Of a stretch of 33,896 nucleotides of DNA, positions 15,418-23,176 are shown in pieces; position 1 is the first letter of the stretch; every line of letters begins with the position of its first letter. Origin of the DNA: an uncultured Bradyrhizobium sp. (GTDB lineage: Bacteria; Pseudomonadota; Alphaproteobacteria; Rhizobiales; Xanthobacteraceae); the NCBI RefSeq assembly GCF_936928535.1, contig NZ_CAKZHY010000031.1, positions 1-33,896 on the forward strand, read 5' to 3'. Both the position numbers and the translations under genes were made by a program. The notes under the pieces were generated by a model, which saw nothing but the letters and a program-made list of their open reading frames with translations, did not search any database and was not told where the DNA came from.

Positions 15418-16368
15418 ATGCAACGTCGGGACTTCCTGAAACTGTCTCTCGGAGCGGCAGGCGCTGCCGCATTCGCCCCGCAAGCAAACGCGCAAGGGGC
15501 CTTGAAGCAAATTCGTATCGGCTACCAGAAGACCGGCGTGCTGGTCATCGCGCGCCAACGGGCTACTCTGGAAAAACATTTTGTCCCGCAGGGCATAGAG
15601 GTGATCTGGGTCGAGTTTTCCTCGGGTCCGCCGATGGTGGAGGCGATGAACGTCGGCAGCGTCGATTACGGCGCGGTTGGCGATTCTCCGCCGGTGTTCG
15701 CGCAAGCCGCGGGCGCTGCGATCGTCTACGCCGCCGGCCAGCCGATTACCAACGGTCAGGGCATCCTGGTGCCCAAGGATTCGCCGATCCGCTCGATTGC
15801 CGACCTGAAGGGCAAGCGCATCGGCTTCACCAAGGGCTCCAGCGCTCACAATCTCGTGGTGCAGACGCTTGAGAAGGCCGGTCTCACCTACGCCGACATC
15901 ACGCCGGTCTATCTGACGCCGCCGGATGCCGGTCCCGCCTTTGCCAATGGCAGCATCGAGGCCTGGGCGATCTGGGATCCGTACTTTGCGATCGGCGAGA
16001 CCAGGCAGAACGGCCGCATCCTGATCAATGCGCACGAGGTCACCAGGACCAATTCGTTTTATATCGCCAACCGCGACTTCGCGAGGAACCATGGCGCGAT
16101 CCTGCAACAGATCGTCGACGTGACGACCGCGACGGGCAAATGGGCCGAAGAGCACCGCGACGAAGTCGCCAGGTCGCTCGCCGCCATCACCGGCGTGCCG
16201 CTTGATATCCAGACCGTCGCGGCCGACCGCGCCAATTTCGTGATCGGCGCAGTCACCGACGACATCGTCGTAACACAGCAGGGCGTCGCCGACCGCTTCT
16301 ACAAGCTCGGCCTGATCCCGAAACCGGTCGTCGTCAGCGACATCGTCTGGCACAGCACGGCAACCTGA
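15418..16368 (+). CDS. ssuA: Aliphatic sulfonate ABC transporter binding protein, copy 1
   Basis: ATG 15418 is preceded by GGAG and starts a twin-arginine-like signal, QRRDFLKLSLGAAGAAAF, cleaved near ANAQG. The 316-residue protein is an SsuA/TauA-type periplasmic binding protein: IRIGYQKTG at the mature N-terminus, FSSGPPMVEAMNVGSVDYGA, and later PDAGPAFANGSIEAWAIWDPY. It captures organosulfonates for the SsuBC transporter. The longer frame starting 15385 has no ribosome site. A second, related binding protein gene follows after 38 bases, and both look complete. Confidence 0.92.
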   Translation: MQRRDFLKLSLGAAGAAAFAPQANAQGALKQIRIGYQKTGVLVIARQRATLEKHFVPQGIEVIWVEFSSGPPMVEAMNVGSVDYGAVGDSPPVFAQAAGAAIVYAAGQPITNGQGILVPKDSPIRSIADLKGKRIGFTKGSSAHNLVVQTLEKAGLTYADITPVYLTPPDAGPAFANGSIEAWAIWDPYFAIGETRQNGRILINAHEVTRTNSFYIANRDFARNHGAILQQIVDVTTATGKWAEEHRDEVARSLAAITGVPLDIQTVAADRANFVIGAVTDDIVVTQQGVADRFYKLGLIPKPVVVSDIVWHSTAT

Positions 16369-16406
16369 TCGTGCCGACCACTCTTCCCACGCACAGGGGT
16401 TTGAAC

Positions 16407-17360
16407 ATGAGGCGCATCTTTCAGCGCGTGATCGCGGCCATCGTGCTGTCGATCGGCATCGTCGCCGCCGCGGTCGGCACGTCCTATGGTCAGGACAAGG
16501 TGGTCCGCATCGGCTACCAGAAGTACGGCAAGCTGGTCTTGCTCAAGAGCAAGGGTACGCTGGAGCCAAAGCTCGCTACCATCGGCTACAAGGTGGTGTG
16601 GACGGAATTCCCCTCCGGCCCGCCGCTGCTCGAAGCGCTCAATGTCGGCGCGATCGATTTCGGCAACACCGGCGAAGCGCCGCCGATCTTCGCACAGGCC
16701 GCCGGCGCGCCGATCCAATACGTCGCCTACGAGCCGCCGGCGCCGAAGGGCGAGGCCATCCTGGTGCCCAAGGACAGCCCGCTGAAATCGGTGGCCGATC
16801 TCAAAGGCAAGAAGGTCGCGCTGAACAAGGGCTCCAACGTCCACTATCTCCTGGTCAAGGCACTGGAGAAGGCAGGCGTGAAGTATTCGGAGATCGAGCC
16901 GGTGTTCCTGGCACCGGCCGATGCGCGCGCTGCCTTCGAGCGCGGAGCGATCGATGCCTGGGTGATCTGGGATCCGTTCCAGGCGGCCGCCGAAGCGGCC
17001 ACCGGTGCGCGCACACTCACTGATGGCACCGACATCGTCGCCAACTACCAGTTCTATTTCTCCTCAAAGAAATTCCTCGAGGTCAACCCTGCCCTTGTCG
17101 ACGCGGTGCTCACTGAACTGAGCTCGGTCGACGACTGGGCCAAGGGCGACATCCATGCGGTGGCCGAGCAACTTGCTCCGGCCATCGGCCTGTCCGTCCC
17201 GGTGGTCGAGGTCGCGCTGAAGCGGCAGTCATACGGCATCAAGCGGCTGACCGATGCCGTGATCGCCGATCAACAGCAGGTTGCCGACGCGTTCTTTGCC
17301 CTGGGCCTGATCCCCCAATCGATCAAGATTTCCGACGTGGCACGGAGGCCAGGTTCATGA
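16407..17360 (+). CDS. ssuA: Aliphatic sulfonate ABC transporter binding protein, copy 2
   Basis: ATG 16407 follows AGGGGTTTG and begins a Sec-type signal ([19 protein letters not shown], cleavage near SYGQ). The 317-residue protein shares the layout of copy 1: [48 protein letters not shown]. It differs in signal type (Sec against Tat-like) and in many pocket residues, so the two may bind different sulfonates. Its stop overlaps the ssuD start by four bases (17357-17360), implying translational coupling. Confidence 0.92.
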   Translation: MRRIFQRVIAAIVLSIGIVAAAVGTSYGQDKVVRIGYQKYGKLVLLKSKGTLEPKLATIGYKVVWTEFPSGPPLLEALNVGAIDFGNTGEAPPIFAQAAGAPIQYVAYEPPAPKGEAILVPKDSPLKSVADLKGKKVALNKGSNVHYLLVKALEKAGVKYSEIEPVFLAPADARAAFERGAIDAWVIWDPFQAAAEAATGARTLTDGTDIVANYQFYFSSKKFLEVNPALVDAVLTELSSVDDWAKGDIHAVAEQLAPAIGLSVPVVEVALKRQSYGIKRLTDAVIADQQQVADAFFALGLIPQSIKISDVARRPGS

Positions 17361-18523
17361 GCAAGCAATCCAACGCCAACATCCTCTGGTTCCTGCCGAC
17401 CCATGGCGACGGCCGCTATCTCGGGACGGGCATCGGTGGCCGCGAGGTCAATTTCAACTATCTGCGCCAGATCGCGCAGGCCGCTGACCAACTCGGCTAT
17501 TACGGCGTGCTGCTACCGACCGGGCGTTCCTGCGAGGATTCCTGGATCGTCGCCTCAAGCGTGGCGCCGTTCACCGAGCGCCTGCGCTATCTCGTCGCGG
17601 TACGTCCCGGCCTGCAATCGCCGACGGTCGCCGCGCGCATGACCGCGACGCTCGATCGCATCACCAATGGCCGGCTGCTGATCAATGTCGTCACCGGCGG
17701 CGATCCCGTCGAGAACAAGGGCGACGGCATTTTCCTCGGCCATGACGAGCGCTACGAGGTCACCCGCGAGTTCCTGGGCGTCTATAGCGATCTGCTCGCG
17801 GGCAAGACCGTCAATGTCGAGGGCAAGCATATCCGCATCGAAGGCGGCAAGCTGCTGTTCCCGCCAGTGCAGTCGCCTCGGCCTCCGCTCTATTTCGGCG
17901 GCTCGTCGGATGCCGGCATCGATGTCGCGGTCGATACCGTCGACAAATATCTCACCTGGGGCGAGCCTCCGGCACTAGTTGCTGAGAAGATCGCGAAGGT
18001 GCGGGATATCGCGGCCGCGCGCGGTCGCAAGCTGTCCTTCGGTATCCGTCTTCACGTGATCGTCCGGGAAACCAATGAGGAGGCCTGGCGCGCGGCGGGC
18101 GAACTGATCAAGCATGTCAGCGACGAGACCATCGCGACCGCACAAAAGAACTTTGCGCGGATGGATTCGGTCGGCCAGCAGCGCATGGCGCAGCTCCATG
18201 GGGGCAAGCGCGACAAACTCGAGATCGCGCCGAACCTCTGGGCCGGCGTCGGCCTCGTGCGCGGCGGCGCCGGCACTGCGCTGGTCGGCGACGCCCAGAC
18301 GGTTGCCGCCCGCATCAGGGAGTATCAGGACATCGGCATCGATACCTTCATCATGTCGGGCTATCCGCATCTGGAGGAAGCCTATCGCTTCGCCGAGCTG
18401 GTGTTCCCGCTGCTCTCGCTGGAGCAGCCGAGCAACGTGACCAAGCTGCATTTCAATGGCGGTCCGTTCGGCGAGACCGTCGGCAGCGACTACCGTCCGC
18501 AGCATCGGGTATCGCAATCATGA
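17357..18523 (+). CDS. ssuD: FMNH2-dependent alkanesulfonate monooxygenase SsuD
   Basis: At 388 residues it is close to the E. coli enzyme. The N-terminus [17 protein letters not shown] holds the expected active-site His16, and [12 protein letters not shown] holds Cys59. [14 protein letters not shown] and [14 protein letters not shown] with a His-bearing strand follow, and [19 protein letters not shown] is at the C-terminus. It is a luciferase-fold enzyme that uses FMNH2 and oxygen to split R-CH2-SO3 into aldehyde and sulfite. Reduced flavin must be supplied by a reductase, probably the product of the gene at 20449. The gene overlaps both neighbours (ssuA copy 2 and ssuC) by four bases. Confidence 0.95.
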   Translation: MSKQSNANILWFLPTHGDGRYLGTGIGGREVNFNYLRQIAQAADQLGYYGVLLPTGRSCEDSWIVASSVAPFTERLRYLVAVRPGLQSPTVAARMTATLDRITNGRLLINVVTGGDPVENKGDGIFLGHDERYEVTREFLGVYSDLLAGKTVNVEGKHIRIEGGKLLFPPVQSPRPPLYFGGSSDAGIDVAVDTVDKYLTWGEPPALVAEKIAKVRDIAAARGRKLSFGIRLHVIVRETNEEAWRAAGELIKHVSDETIATAQKNFARMDSVGQQRMAQLHGGKRDKLEIAPNLWAGVGLVRGGAGTALVGDAQTVAARIREYQDIGIDTFIMSGYPHLEEAYRFAELVFPLLSLEQPSNVTKLHFNGGPFGETVGSDYRPQHRVSQS

Positions 18524-19326
18524 GTCTCGTCGACAGGGTCTTTCTCCCGCGCAAGATACGCCTGCCGCGCGTCGAGGGTCTGGTACAGTGGATCGTGCCG
18601 CTCGCGATCGTCGTGGTCTGGCAGGTCGCAAGCGTAACCGGCTTCGTGCCGGTGCGCGTGTTACCGGCGCCAAGCGATGTCGCACTCGCCGGCTGGAAGC
18701 TGCTGCTATCAGGCGAGCTCATCCGCAACATCTGGGTCTCATTCTGGCGCGCCTCGATCGGCTTCCTGATCGGCGGCAGCATCGGCTTCGCCTTCGGGCT
18801 CGCCAATGGCCTGTCGCAGCTCTCGGCAAAACTCACCGATACCACGCTCCAGATGGTGCGCAACGTGCCGCATCTGGCGCTGATCCCGCTTGTCATCTTG
18901 TGGTTCGGCATTGACGAGAGCGCAAAGCTGTTTCTCGTCGCACTGGGCGTGTTCTTTCCGATCTATCTCAACACGCTGCACGGCATCCGCACCGTCGATC
19001 CGCAACTGATCGAGATGGGCCGCATCTATGGCATGACGGACGGCGAGCTGTTCCGCCGCGTCATCTTCCCGGGCGCGCTGCCCTCGATCTTCGTCGGCAT
19101 CCGCTTTGCGCTCGGCATCATGTGGCTGACCCTGATCGTCGCCGAGACCATCGCGGCGTCCTCTGGCCTCGGCTACATGGCGATGCAGGCGCGCGAGTTC
19201 ATGCTGATTGACGTCGTCGTGCTCTCGATCCTGATCTACGCGCTGCTCGGCAAGCTCGCCGACACCGCCTCCCGCGTGCTGGAGCGCCTGATGCTCTCCT
19301 GGCACCCCGCCTATTGGAAACGTTGA
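18520..19326 (+). CDS. ssuC: Sulfonate ABC transporter permease SsuC
   Basis: This 268-residue inner-membrane protein has six predicted spans, the first being [19 protein letters not shown]. The coupling EAA-type loop reads [20 protein letters not shown] with [11 protein letters not shown] after it, the usual contact with the ATPase. The segment [20 protein letters not shown] is characteristic of SsuC/TauC. It starts within the end of ssuD (ATGA overlap at 18520-18523) and ends 20 bases before the preferred ssuB start. Confidence 0.94.
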   Translation: MSLVDRVFLPRKIRLPRVEGLVQWIVPLAIVVVWQVASVTGFVPVRVLPAPSDVALAGWKLLLSGELIRNIWVSFWRASIGFLIGGSIGFAFGLANGLSQLSAKLTDTTLQMVRNVPHLALIPLVILWFGIDESAKLFLVALGVFFPIYLNTLHGIRTVDPQLIEMGRIYGMTDGELFRRVIFPGALPSIFVGIRFALGIMWLTLIVAETIAASSGLGYMAMQAREFMLIDVVVLSILIYALLGKLADTASRVLERLMLSWHPAYWKR

Positions 19327-19346
19327 GCAGAAATACTGGGAATCAA

Positions 19347-20183
19347 ATGCAGACAGTGCTTCGTACGGCCCTTTCCGAGACCGAGCTCGCCAGCCGCGCC
19401 AGTTTTGCACCTCAGGCCCGCCTCGAGCGCGAGGAGCGCCGGGTTCAGACGAGCGGCCTGCCGCTGAACATCCGGGGCTTGCGCAAATCCTTCGGCGATA
19501 ACGAGGTGCTGCGCGGCATCGATCTGCACATCCCCGCCGGCCAGTTCGTCGCGATCGTCGGCAAGAGCGGTTGCGGCAAGAGCACCCTGCTGCGTCTCAT
19601 CGCAGGCCTGGAGAAGATCGACGCCGGCAGCATCAGTTTCGGTGACGATGTCCTGCCTCAGGACATCCGCGTGATGTTCCAGGAGCCGCGGCTGCTGCCC
19701 TGGGCGCGCGTGCTCTCCAACGTCGAGGTGGGTCTCGGCCGCGACTGTGCATCCAGCGATGCCCATGCGCGCGCAGGGAAGGCGCTCGCCGAGGTCGGGC
19801 TTGCGGACAAGCGCGACCAGTGGCCGTCGGTGCTGTCGGGTGGCCAGAAGCAGCGCGTCGCGCTGGCCCGCGCGCTGGTCTCCCGCCCCCGCGTGCTTGC
19901 CTTCGACGAGCCGCTCGGCGCGCTCGACGCATTGACCCGGATCTCGATGCAGCGGCTCCTGGAGCGGGTCTGGCGCGACCAGGGTTTTACCGCGATCCTG
20001 GTGACGCACGATGTGTCCGAAGCCGTCGCCCTGGCCGATCGTGTGCTGGTGATCGACGAGGGCCGGATCGCCCACGATGTCATGGTTAACACTATCCGCC
20101 CGCGCGAGCGCGGCTCGGCCGAACTTGCGCGCCTCGAAGGCTCGATCCTGAGCCGTCTTTTGTCGGCGGACGATCACACCTAG
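19347..20183 (+). CDS. ssuB: Sulfonate ABC transporter ATPase SsuB
   Basis: I prefer ATG 19347 (preceded by CTGGGAATCAA) over ATG 19314, which lies inside ssuC. The 278-residue protein has an unusual leader of about 37 residues before the ABC domain. Motifs are complete: Walker [10 protein letters not shown] at 72-80, Q-loop Gln112 in FQEPRLLPW, signature LSGGQ at 163-167, Walker B VLAFDEP at 183-189 and switch His221. It powers sulfonate import through SsuC. The last 54 bases of the gene (from 20130) and 29 bases after it are repeated, imperfectly, at 20364-20452. Confidence 0.94.
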   Translation: MQTVLRTALSETELASRASFAPQARLEREERRVQTSGLPLNIRGLRKSFGDNEVLRGIDLHIPAGQFVAIVGKSGCGKSTLLRLIAGLEKIDAGSISFGDDVLPQDIRVMFQEPRLLPWARVLSNVEVGLGRDCASSDAHARAGKALAEVGLADKRDQWPSVLSGGQKQRVALARALVSRPRVLAFDEPLGALDALTRISMQRLLERVWRDQGFTAILVTHDVSEAVALADRVLVIDEGRIAHDVMVNTIRPRERGSAELARLEGSILSRLLSADDHT

Positions 20184-20212
20184 AGGGACCCCGCTTCGGG
20201 ACCATGCCATGA
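20130..20212 (+). repeat. Direct repeat, copy 1 (3' end of ssuB)
   Basis: This stretch covers the last 17 ssuB codons, the stop and the bases up to CATGCCATGA. It matches 20364-20452 with scattered single changes and about six inserted bases in the second copy. Confidence 0.8.
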
Positions 20213-20246
20213 TGCCATCATGCACCTGTTTTGCCCGAGGGTTCAA

Positions 20247-20278
20247 GAGAATTTCGGATAAGCGAAATTTTCATTTTG
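20247..20278 (+). terminator. Candidate intrinsic terminator after ssuB
   Basis: GAGAATTTCG (20247-20256) pairs with CGAAATTTTC (20263-20272) around a 6-base loop GATAAG, with one G-T wobble. CATTTTGG follows, giving only a short T-run. The stem is A/T-rich, so termination is probably partial. Confidence 0.4.
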
Positions 20279-20363
20279 GCGTCAGACCTACTGTGCATGG
20301 GGTTGTTTTCGCGTTTCTGGTTTCGGCCGGGATTTCGGGATCGGGCCTGCGCATGCCTTCCGG

Positions 20364-20452
20364 CCTCGAAAGCCCGATCCTGAGCCATCTTTTGCCGGCG
20401 GACGATCGTACCTACATAGAGGGGAGACCCCGCTTCGGGGATCATGCCATGA
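20364..20452 (+). repeat. Direct repeat, copy 2 (before the flavin reductase gene)
   Basis: This copy repeats the ssuB tail. Read in the matching frame it gives GLESPILSHLLPADDRT, against [17 protein letters not shown] in ssuB. It then repeats the region ACCCCGCTTCGGG to CATGCCATGA and delivers the start codon region of the reductase gene. The frame runs through into the reductase because the ssuB stop is changed (CCTACATAGAGG against CCTAGAGG). Confidence 0.8.
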
Positions 20453-21030
20453 ATGTAGTGCCCCGCGATCTCATGACCGAAATTCCCGTCTCGTCCGCCG
20501 ATTTCCGCGGCGCCATGCGCCACCTCACCGGCGGCGTCAGTGTCATCACAGCCGGGCGCGGCAAGGACATCACCGGCATGACGGTGACTTCGGTGACCTC
20601 GCTGTCGGTCGACCCGCCGACGCTGCTGGTCAGCATCAACCGCGATGCCTCGTCCTTGCCGCTGATCCGCCGCCACGGCGCCTTCGGCGTGAACATCCTC
20701 GCGGCCGATCAGCTCGAAATCGCCGAGCGCTTTGCCGGCAAGGGTGGACTGAAGGGGGCCGATCGTTTTGCCGGCGCCCAATGGGTCACGTCCGTCTCCG
20801 GCGTGCCGCTGCTGGTCGGCGCGTTGTCGGCGTTCGATTGCGAGGTCGAGGACATCGTCGAACGCCATTCGCACGGCATCGTCATCGGCCGGATCAGGGA
20901 TGTCAGGAATTCGGCGCGCAACGCCGCGCTCGCCTACTGGCACGGCCAGTACGTGGCGATCGACCATGACGAGGACGCAGCCCGGCTCGTGGAGGTCAGC
21001 GTTCCCGGCCGGCACCTCCACGCCAGATGA
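20449..21030 (+). CDS. Flavin reductase-like protein, probable FMNH2 supplier for SsuD
   Basis: The 193-residue protein belongs to the flavin-reductase-like (DIM6/NTAB) split-barrel family. It shows FRGAMRHLTGGVSVITAGRG, GMTVTSVTSLSVDPPTLLVS, INRDASSLPLIRRHGAFGVN, FDCEVEDIVERHSHGIVIG and a late YWHGQY. Such proteins reduce FMN or FAD with NAD(P)H for a partner monooxygenase. This is not the flavodoxin-fold SsuE of E. coli, so I give no symbol, but its place after ssuB makes it the likely partner of SsuD. The start could be ATG 20449 or ATG 20473; 20449 lies in the duplicated ssuB-tail repeat. Confidence 0.88.
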   Translation: MNVVPRDLMTEIPVSSADFRGAMRHLTGGVSVITAGRGKDITGMTVTSVTSLSVDPPTLLVSINRDASSLPLIRRHGAFGVNILAADQLEIAERFAGKGGLKGADRFAGAQWVTSVSGVPLLVGALSAFDCEVEDIVERHSHGIVIGRIRDVRNSARNAALAYWHGQYVAIDHDEDAARLVEVSVPGRHLHAR

Positions 21031-21055
21031 AAAAGTAAGTGAGAAAGCGGGACAG

Positions 21056-21439
21056 CTAGATCGTCAGCACGGTCAGCGTGGCCGGCGTGTCGATGATCAC
21101 CTTGCTGTTGCGTACGTTCTGCCAGACGGCCGTGACCGTCTGCGGGGTCTGGACCAGCGGCACGCCGACGACCAGCGTGGTGGGCACGCGCCCGGTCGAT
21201 TGCGGCTGGGCCTCGTTGTAGGTGAAGCTGGCCGTCACGGCCTGCACGGTATTGCCGACCTGGATGCCGAAAGTCCCGCCGGGAAAATCATTACCCTGTG
21301 CGTAGGGGTTCGGCACGTTCAGGATGACGATCGCGGTGATCCCGACGCCGCCGGGAAGGGTGACGGTCAGGCCTGGAATGGCCGACCACGAACCTGAATT
21401 GGTCGAGTGAGGCCCGCTGCTCTGCGCATAGAGGGTCAT
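21056..21439 (-). CDS. Unknown beta-rich protein, 127 residues
   Basis: A strong ribosome site (GGGAGGA) lies before the ATG at 21439, so the gene is credible. The protein has no signal peptide, no cysteine and few charges. It is rich in Val, Thr, Pro and Gly, with alternating hydrophobic segments such as LTVTLPGGVGITAIVILNV, TVQAVTASFTY and TLVVGVPLVQTPQTVTAVW, suggesting a compact beta-sandwich. I do not recognise the family. It faces away from its neighbours and ends 25 bases from the convergent flavin reductase gene. Confidence 0.7.
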   Translation of the reverse strand: MTLYAQSSGPHSTNSGSWSAIPGLTVTLPGGVGITAIVILNVPNPYAQGNDFPGGTFGIQVGNTVQAVTASFTYNEAQPQSTGRVPTTLVVGVPLVQTPQTVTAVWQNVRNSKVIIDTPATLTVLTI

Positions 21440-21638
21440 GCGATCGTCCTCCCGTTGTTTTGACGATCATATCAACAACAGGTTGCGCGCGGCAATCGAT
21501 TTTGCCCGCGTTGCGTGTGAAGAGTGCGTGACGCCGCAATGCGGCAGAAGGTCTTGGTCGGAAGGTCTTGGTCGGTGGCAATTTGCCTGGTCGCAGCCTA
21601 CAAGGCCGCTCTGAGCGGGAATTGCTCCGCCTCTCGCA

Positions 21639-21812
21639 ATGTGGTGTCAGGATTTGATCAAGCGTCTTGCAGTCTGGGCCTTCTATGCCGTCGGCGCGCT
21701 GGCAATCGCCTATCTCGCGCTCTACGCCTATGCGATGTTCCGCGGCCAGCCGTTCGTGCCCGGCGATCCCATCCACATTTTTCGCAGGCCCGACGCGCCG
21801 AGTTATTCGTAA
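21639..21812 (+). CDS. Small single-span membrane protein, 57 residues
   Basis: A short frame starts at ATG 21639 (MWCQDLIKRL) or TTG 21654, the latter just after CAGGA. It encodes one clear membrane span, LAVWAFYAVGALAIAYLALY, then a short tail PFVPGDPIHIFRRPDAPSYS ending at TAA 21810-21812. Positive residues before the span (IKR) and after it make topology unclear. No known family is recognised. It is convergent with the M20 peptidase gene, whose end lies 33 bases away. Length alone would hide it from most gene finders. Confidence 0.55.
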   Translation: MWCQDLIKRLAVWAFYAVGALAIAYLALYAYAMFRGQPFVPGDPIHIFRRPDAPSYS

Positions 21813-21845
21813 ACTGTCGCCCGGGCATGACGGAGTGTGTAGCGG

Positions 21846-22994
21846 CTACCCCCGCAGAATCGCCAGCGCCAACGTCTGCGCACGCGGCACGATGCTGTCG
21901 AGCTCGAGATATTCCTCCGGCGAGTGTGCGAGCCCGCCGACCGGTCCGACGCCGCAGATCGTCGGCGTCCCCACTGCGGCCGTGAAGCCGGAATCGGCGC
22001 AGCCGCCGGAGAACTCGCCTTGCAATTTGGTGAGACCGGCCTGCCTTGCCGCAGCCTGATAGTCTTCGAACAGCGCCTTCGAGCTTTCGCTCTGCACGAC
22101 AGGCACGAACTCGCCCTTGATGGTCAGCGTCGCGCTGGTGCCGGGCACGTAAGGCGTCGCAATGATCCGTTCGATCTCGGCCATGACGGTGGCGCGATCC
22201 TTCGGATCGACATAGCGCATGTCGATCTGGCCCTCGGCACAGGGCGCCGTGGTGTTGACCGATTGGCCGCCCGAGATGAGACCGACATTGAGCGTGATGC
22301 CCTTGGTGAGGTCGGTCAGCGCGTGGATCTGCGTGATCTTGTGGGCGAGCTCGCCGATCGCGCTGATGCCCGCAGCGAAATTGGCGCCGGAATGCGCGGC
22401 TTTGCCAGTGATGGCCATATGCATGAAGATGCCGCCCTTGCGGCTGGTGACGACGTTGCCCGTGGGACGGCCCGGCTCGGAGTTGAACACGGCGCGCGCA
22501 GAGCGCCCCTCTCGTTCGATCACCGGCCGCGAGGAGGGCGAGCCGATCTCCTCGTCCGAGGTGATCAGCAGCTTGATCGGATGCGGGTTGCCGCCGAATT
22601 TGTGGAAGGCGGTGGCCACGAAGATGTTCATGACGACGCCGGCCTTCATGTCGGCGACGCCGGGCCCATAGGCGCGATTGTCCTTGATCGTGAACGGCCG
22701 CTTGCCGGCCTCGCCCTTGCCGAACACGGTGTCGCGATGCCCCATCAACAGCACCGGCTTCTCGTTGCTGCCGGGCTTGGCCACGTCGGCATGGATGGCA
22801 TCGCCGAACGTGCCGTGGCTCTCGCGCCTATAAGGAATGCCGTGCTCGGCAAAATGCCGCTCGAACCGCGCACCGACCGCATCGACGCCGTCCTTGTCGT
22901 AAGACCCGGAATCGATGTTCACGACGTCGCGCAACAGATCGATCATCGCCTGCCGCTGCGACGCCAGCCAATCCGTGATTTGAGCTTCAGACAT
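21846..22994 (-). CDS. M20 family metallopeptidase (glutamate carboxypeptidase-like)
   Basis: The 382-residue protein has the full set of M20 zinc residues in the order of carboxypeptidase G2: His86 and Asp88 in MGHRDTVFG, Asp115 in GPGVADMKAG, catalytic Glu148 with Glu149 in TSDEEIGS, Glu173 in NSEPG and His357 in LAHSPEEY. The dimerisation domain carries GKAAHSGANFAAGISAI. There is no signal peptide, so it is cytoplasmic, unlike secreted carboxypeptidase G2. It likely cleaves a C-terminal glutamate or a related acyl-amino acid. It is a lone gene; a terminator for the upstream flagellar transcript lies between it and flbD. Confidence 0.92.
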   Translation of the reverse strand: MSEAQITDWLASQRQAMIDLLRDVVNIDSGSYDKDGVDAVGARFERHFAEHGIPYRRESHGTFGDAIHADVAKPGSNEKPVLLMGHRDTVFGKGEAGKRPFTIKDNRAYGPGVADMKAGVVMNIFVATAFHKFGGNPHPIKLLITSDEEIGSPSSRPVIEREGRSARAVFNSEPGRPTGNVVTSRKGGIFMHMAITGKAAHSGANFAAGISAIGELAHKITQIHALTDLTKGITLNVGLISGGQSVNTTAPCAEGQIDMRYVDPKDRATVMAEIERIIATPYVPGTSATLTIKGEFVPVVQSESSKALFEDYQAAARQAGLTKLQGEFSGGCADSGFTAAVGTPTICGVGPVGGLAHSPEEYLELDSIVPRAQTLALAILRG

Positions 22995-23111
22995 GGGGTT
23001 CCTCGTGTGGGTCTCGCGAGGGTTATAGGGCCTGGCGTCGTCATGGCCTAGTCACGTAACGCGGTCCCGTTATGCGGGGAGCGCTCGCAATGACGAGGCT
23101 GGCAGCGCGGC

Positions 23112-23149
23112 CTCCAAAACAAAAATGCCCGGGACTAAGCCCGGGCATT
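23112..23149 (-). terminator. Intrinsic terminator of the fliF-flbD operon
   Basis: On the minus strand AATGCCCGGG and CCCGGGCATT (23149-23140 and 23133-23124) form a perfect 10-bp stem with loop CTTAGT. TTTGTTTTGG follows, 28 bases after the flbD stop. This is a strong rho-independent terminator and it separates flbD from the M20 peptidase gene. Confidence 0.88.
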
Positions 23150-23176
23150 CGCATCATCTCGATATCGGCCAGAGCC

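Noticed and set aside
15208..16353. Minus-strand frame of 381 codons opposite ssuA copy 1
   Set aside because: It is antisense to a clear binding protein, and its composition is that of a mirror of the coding strand.
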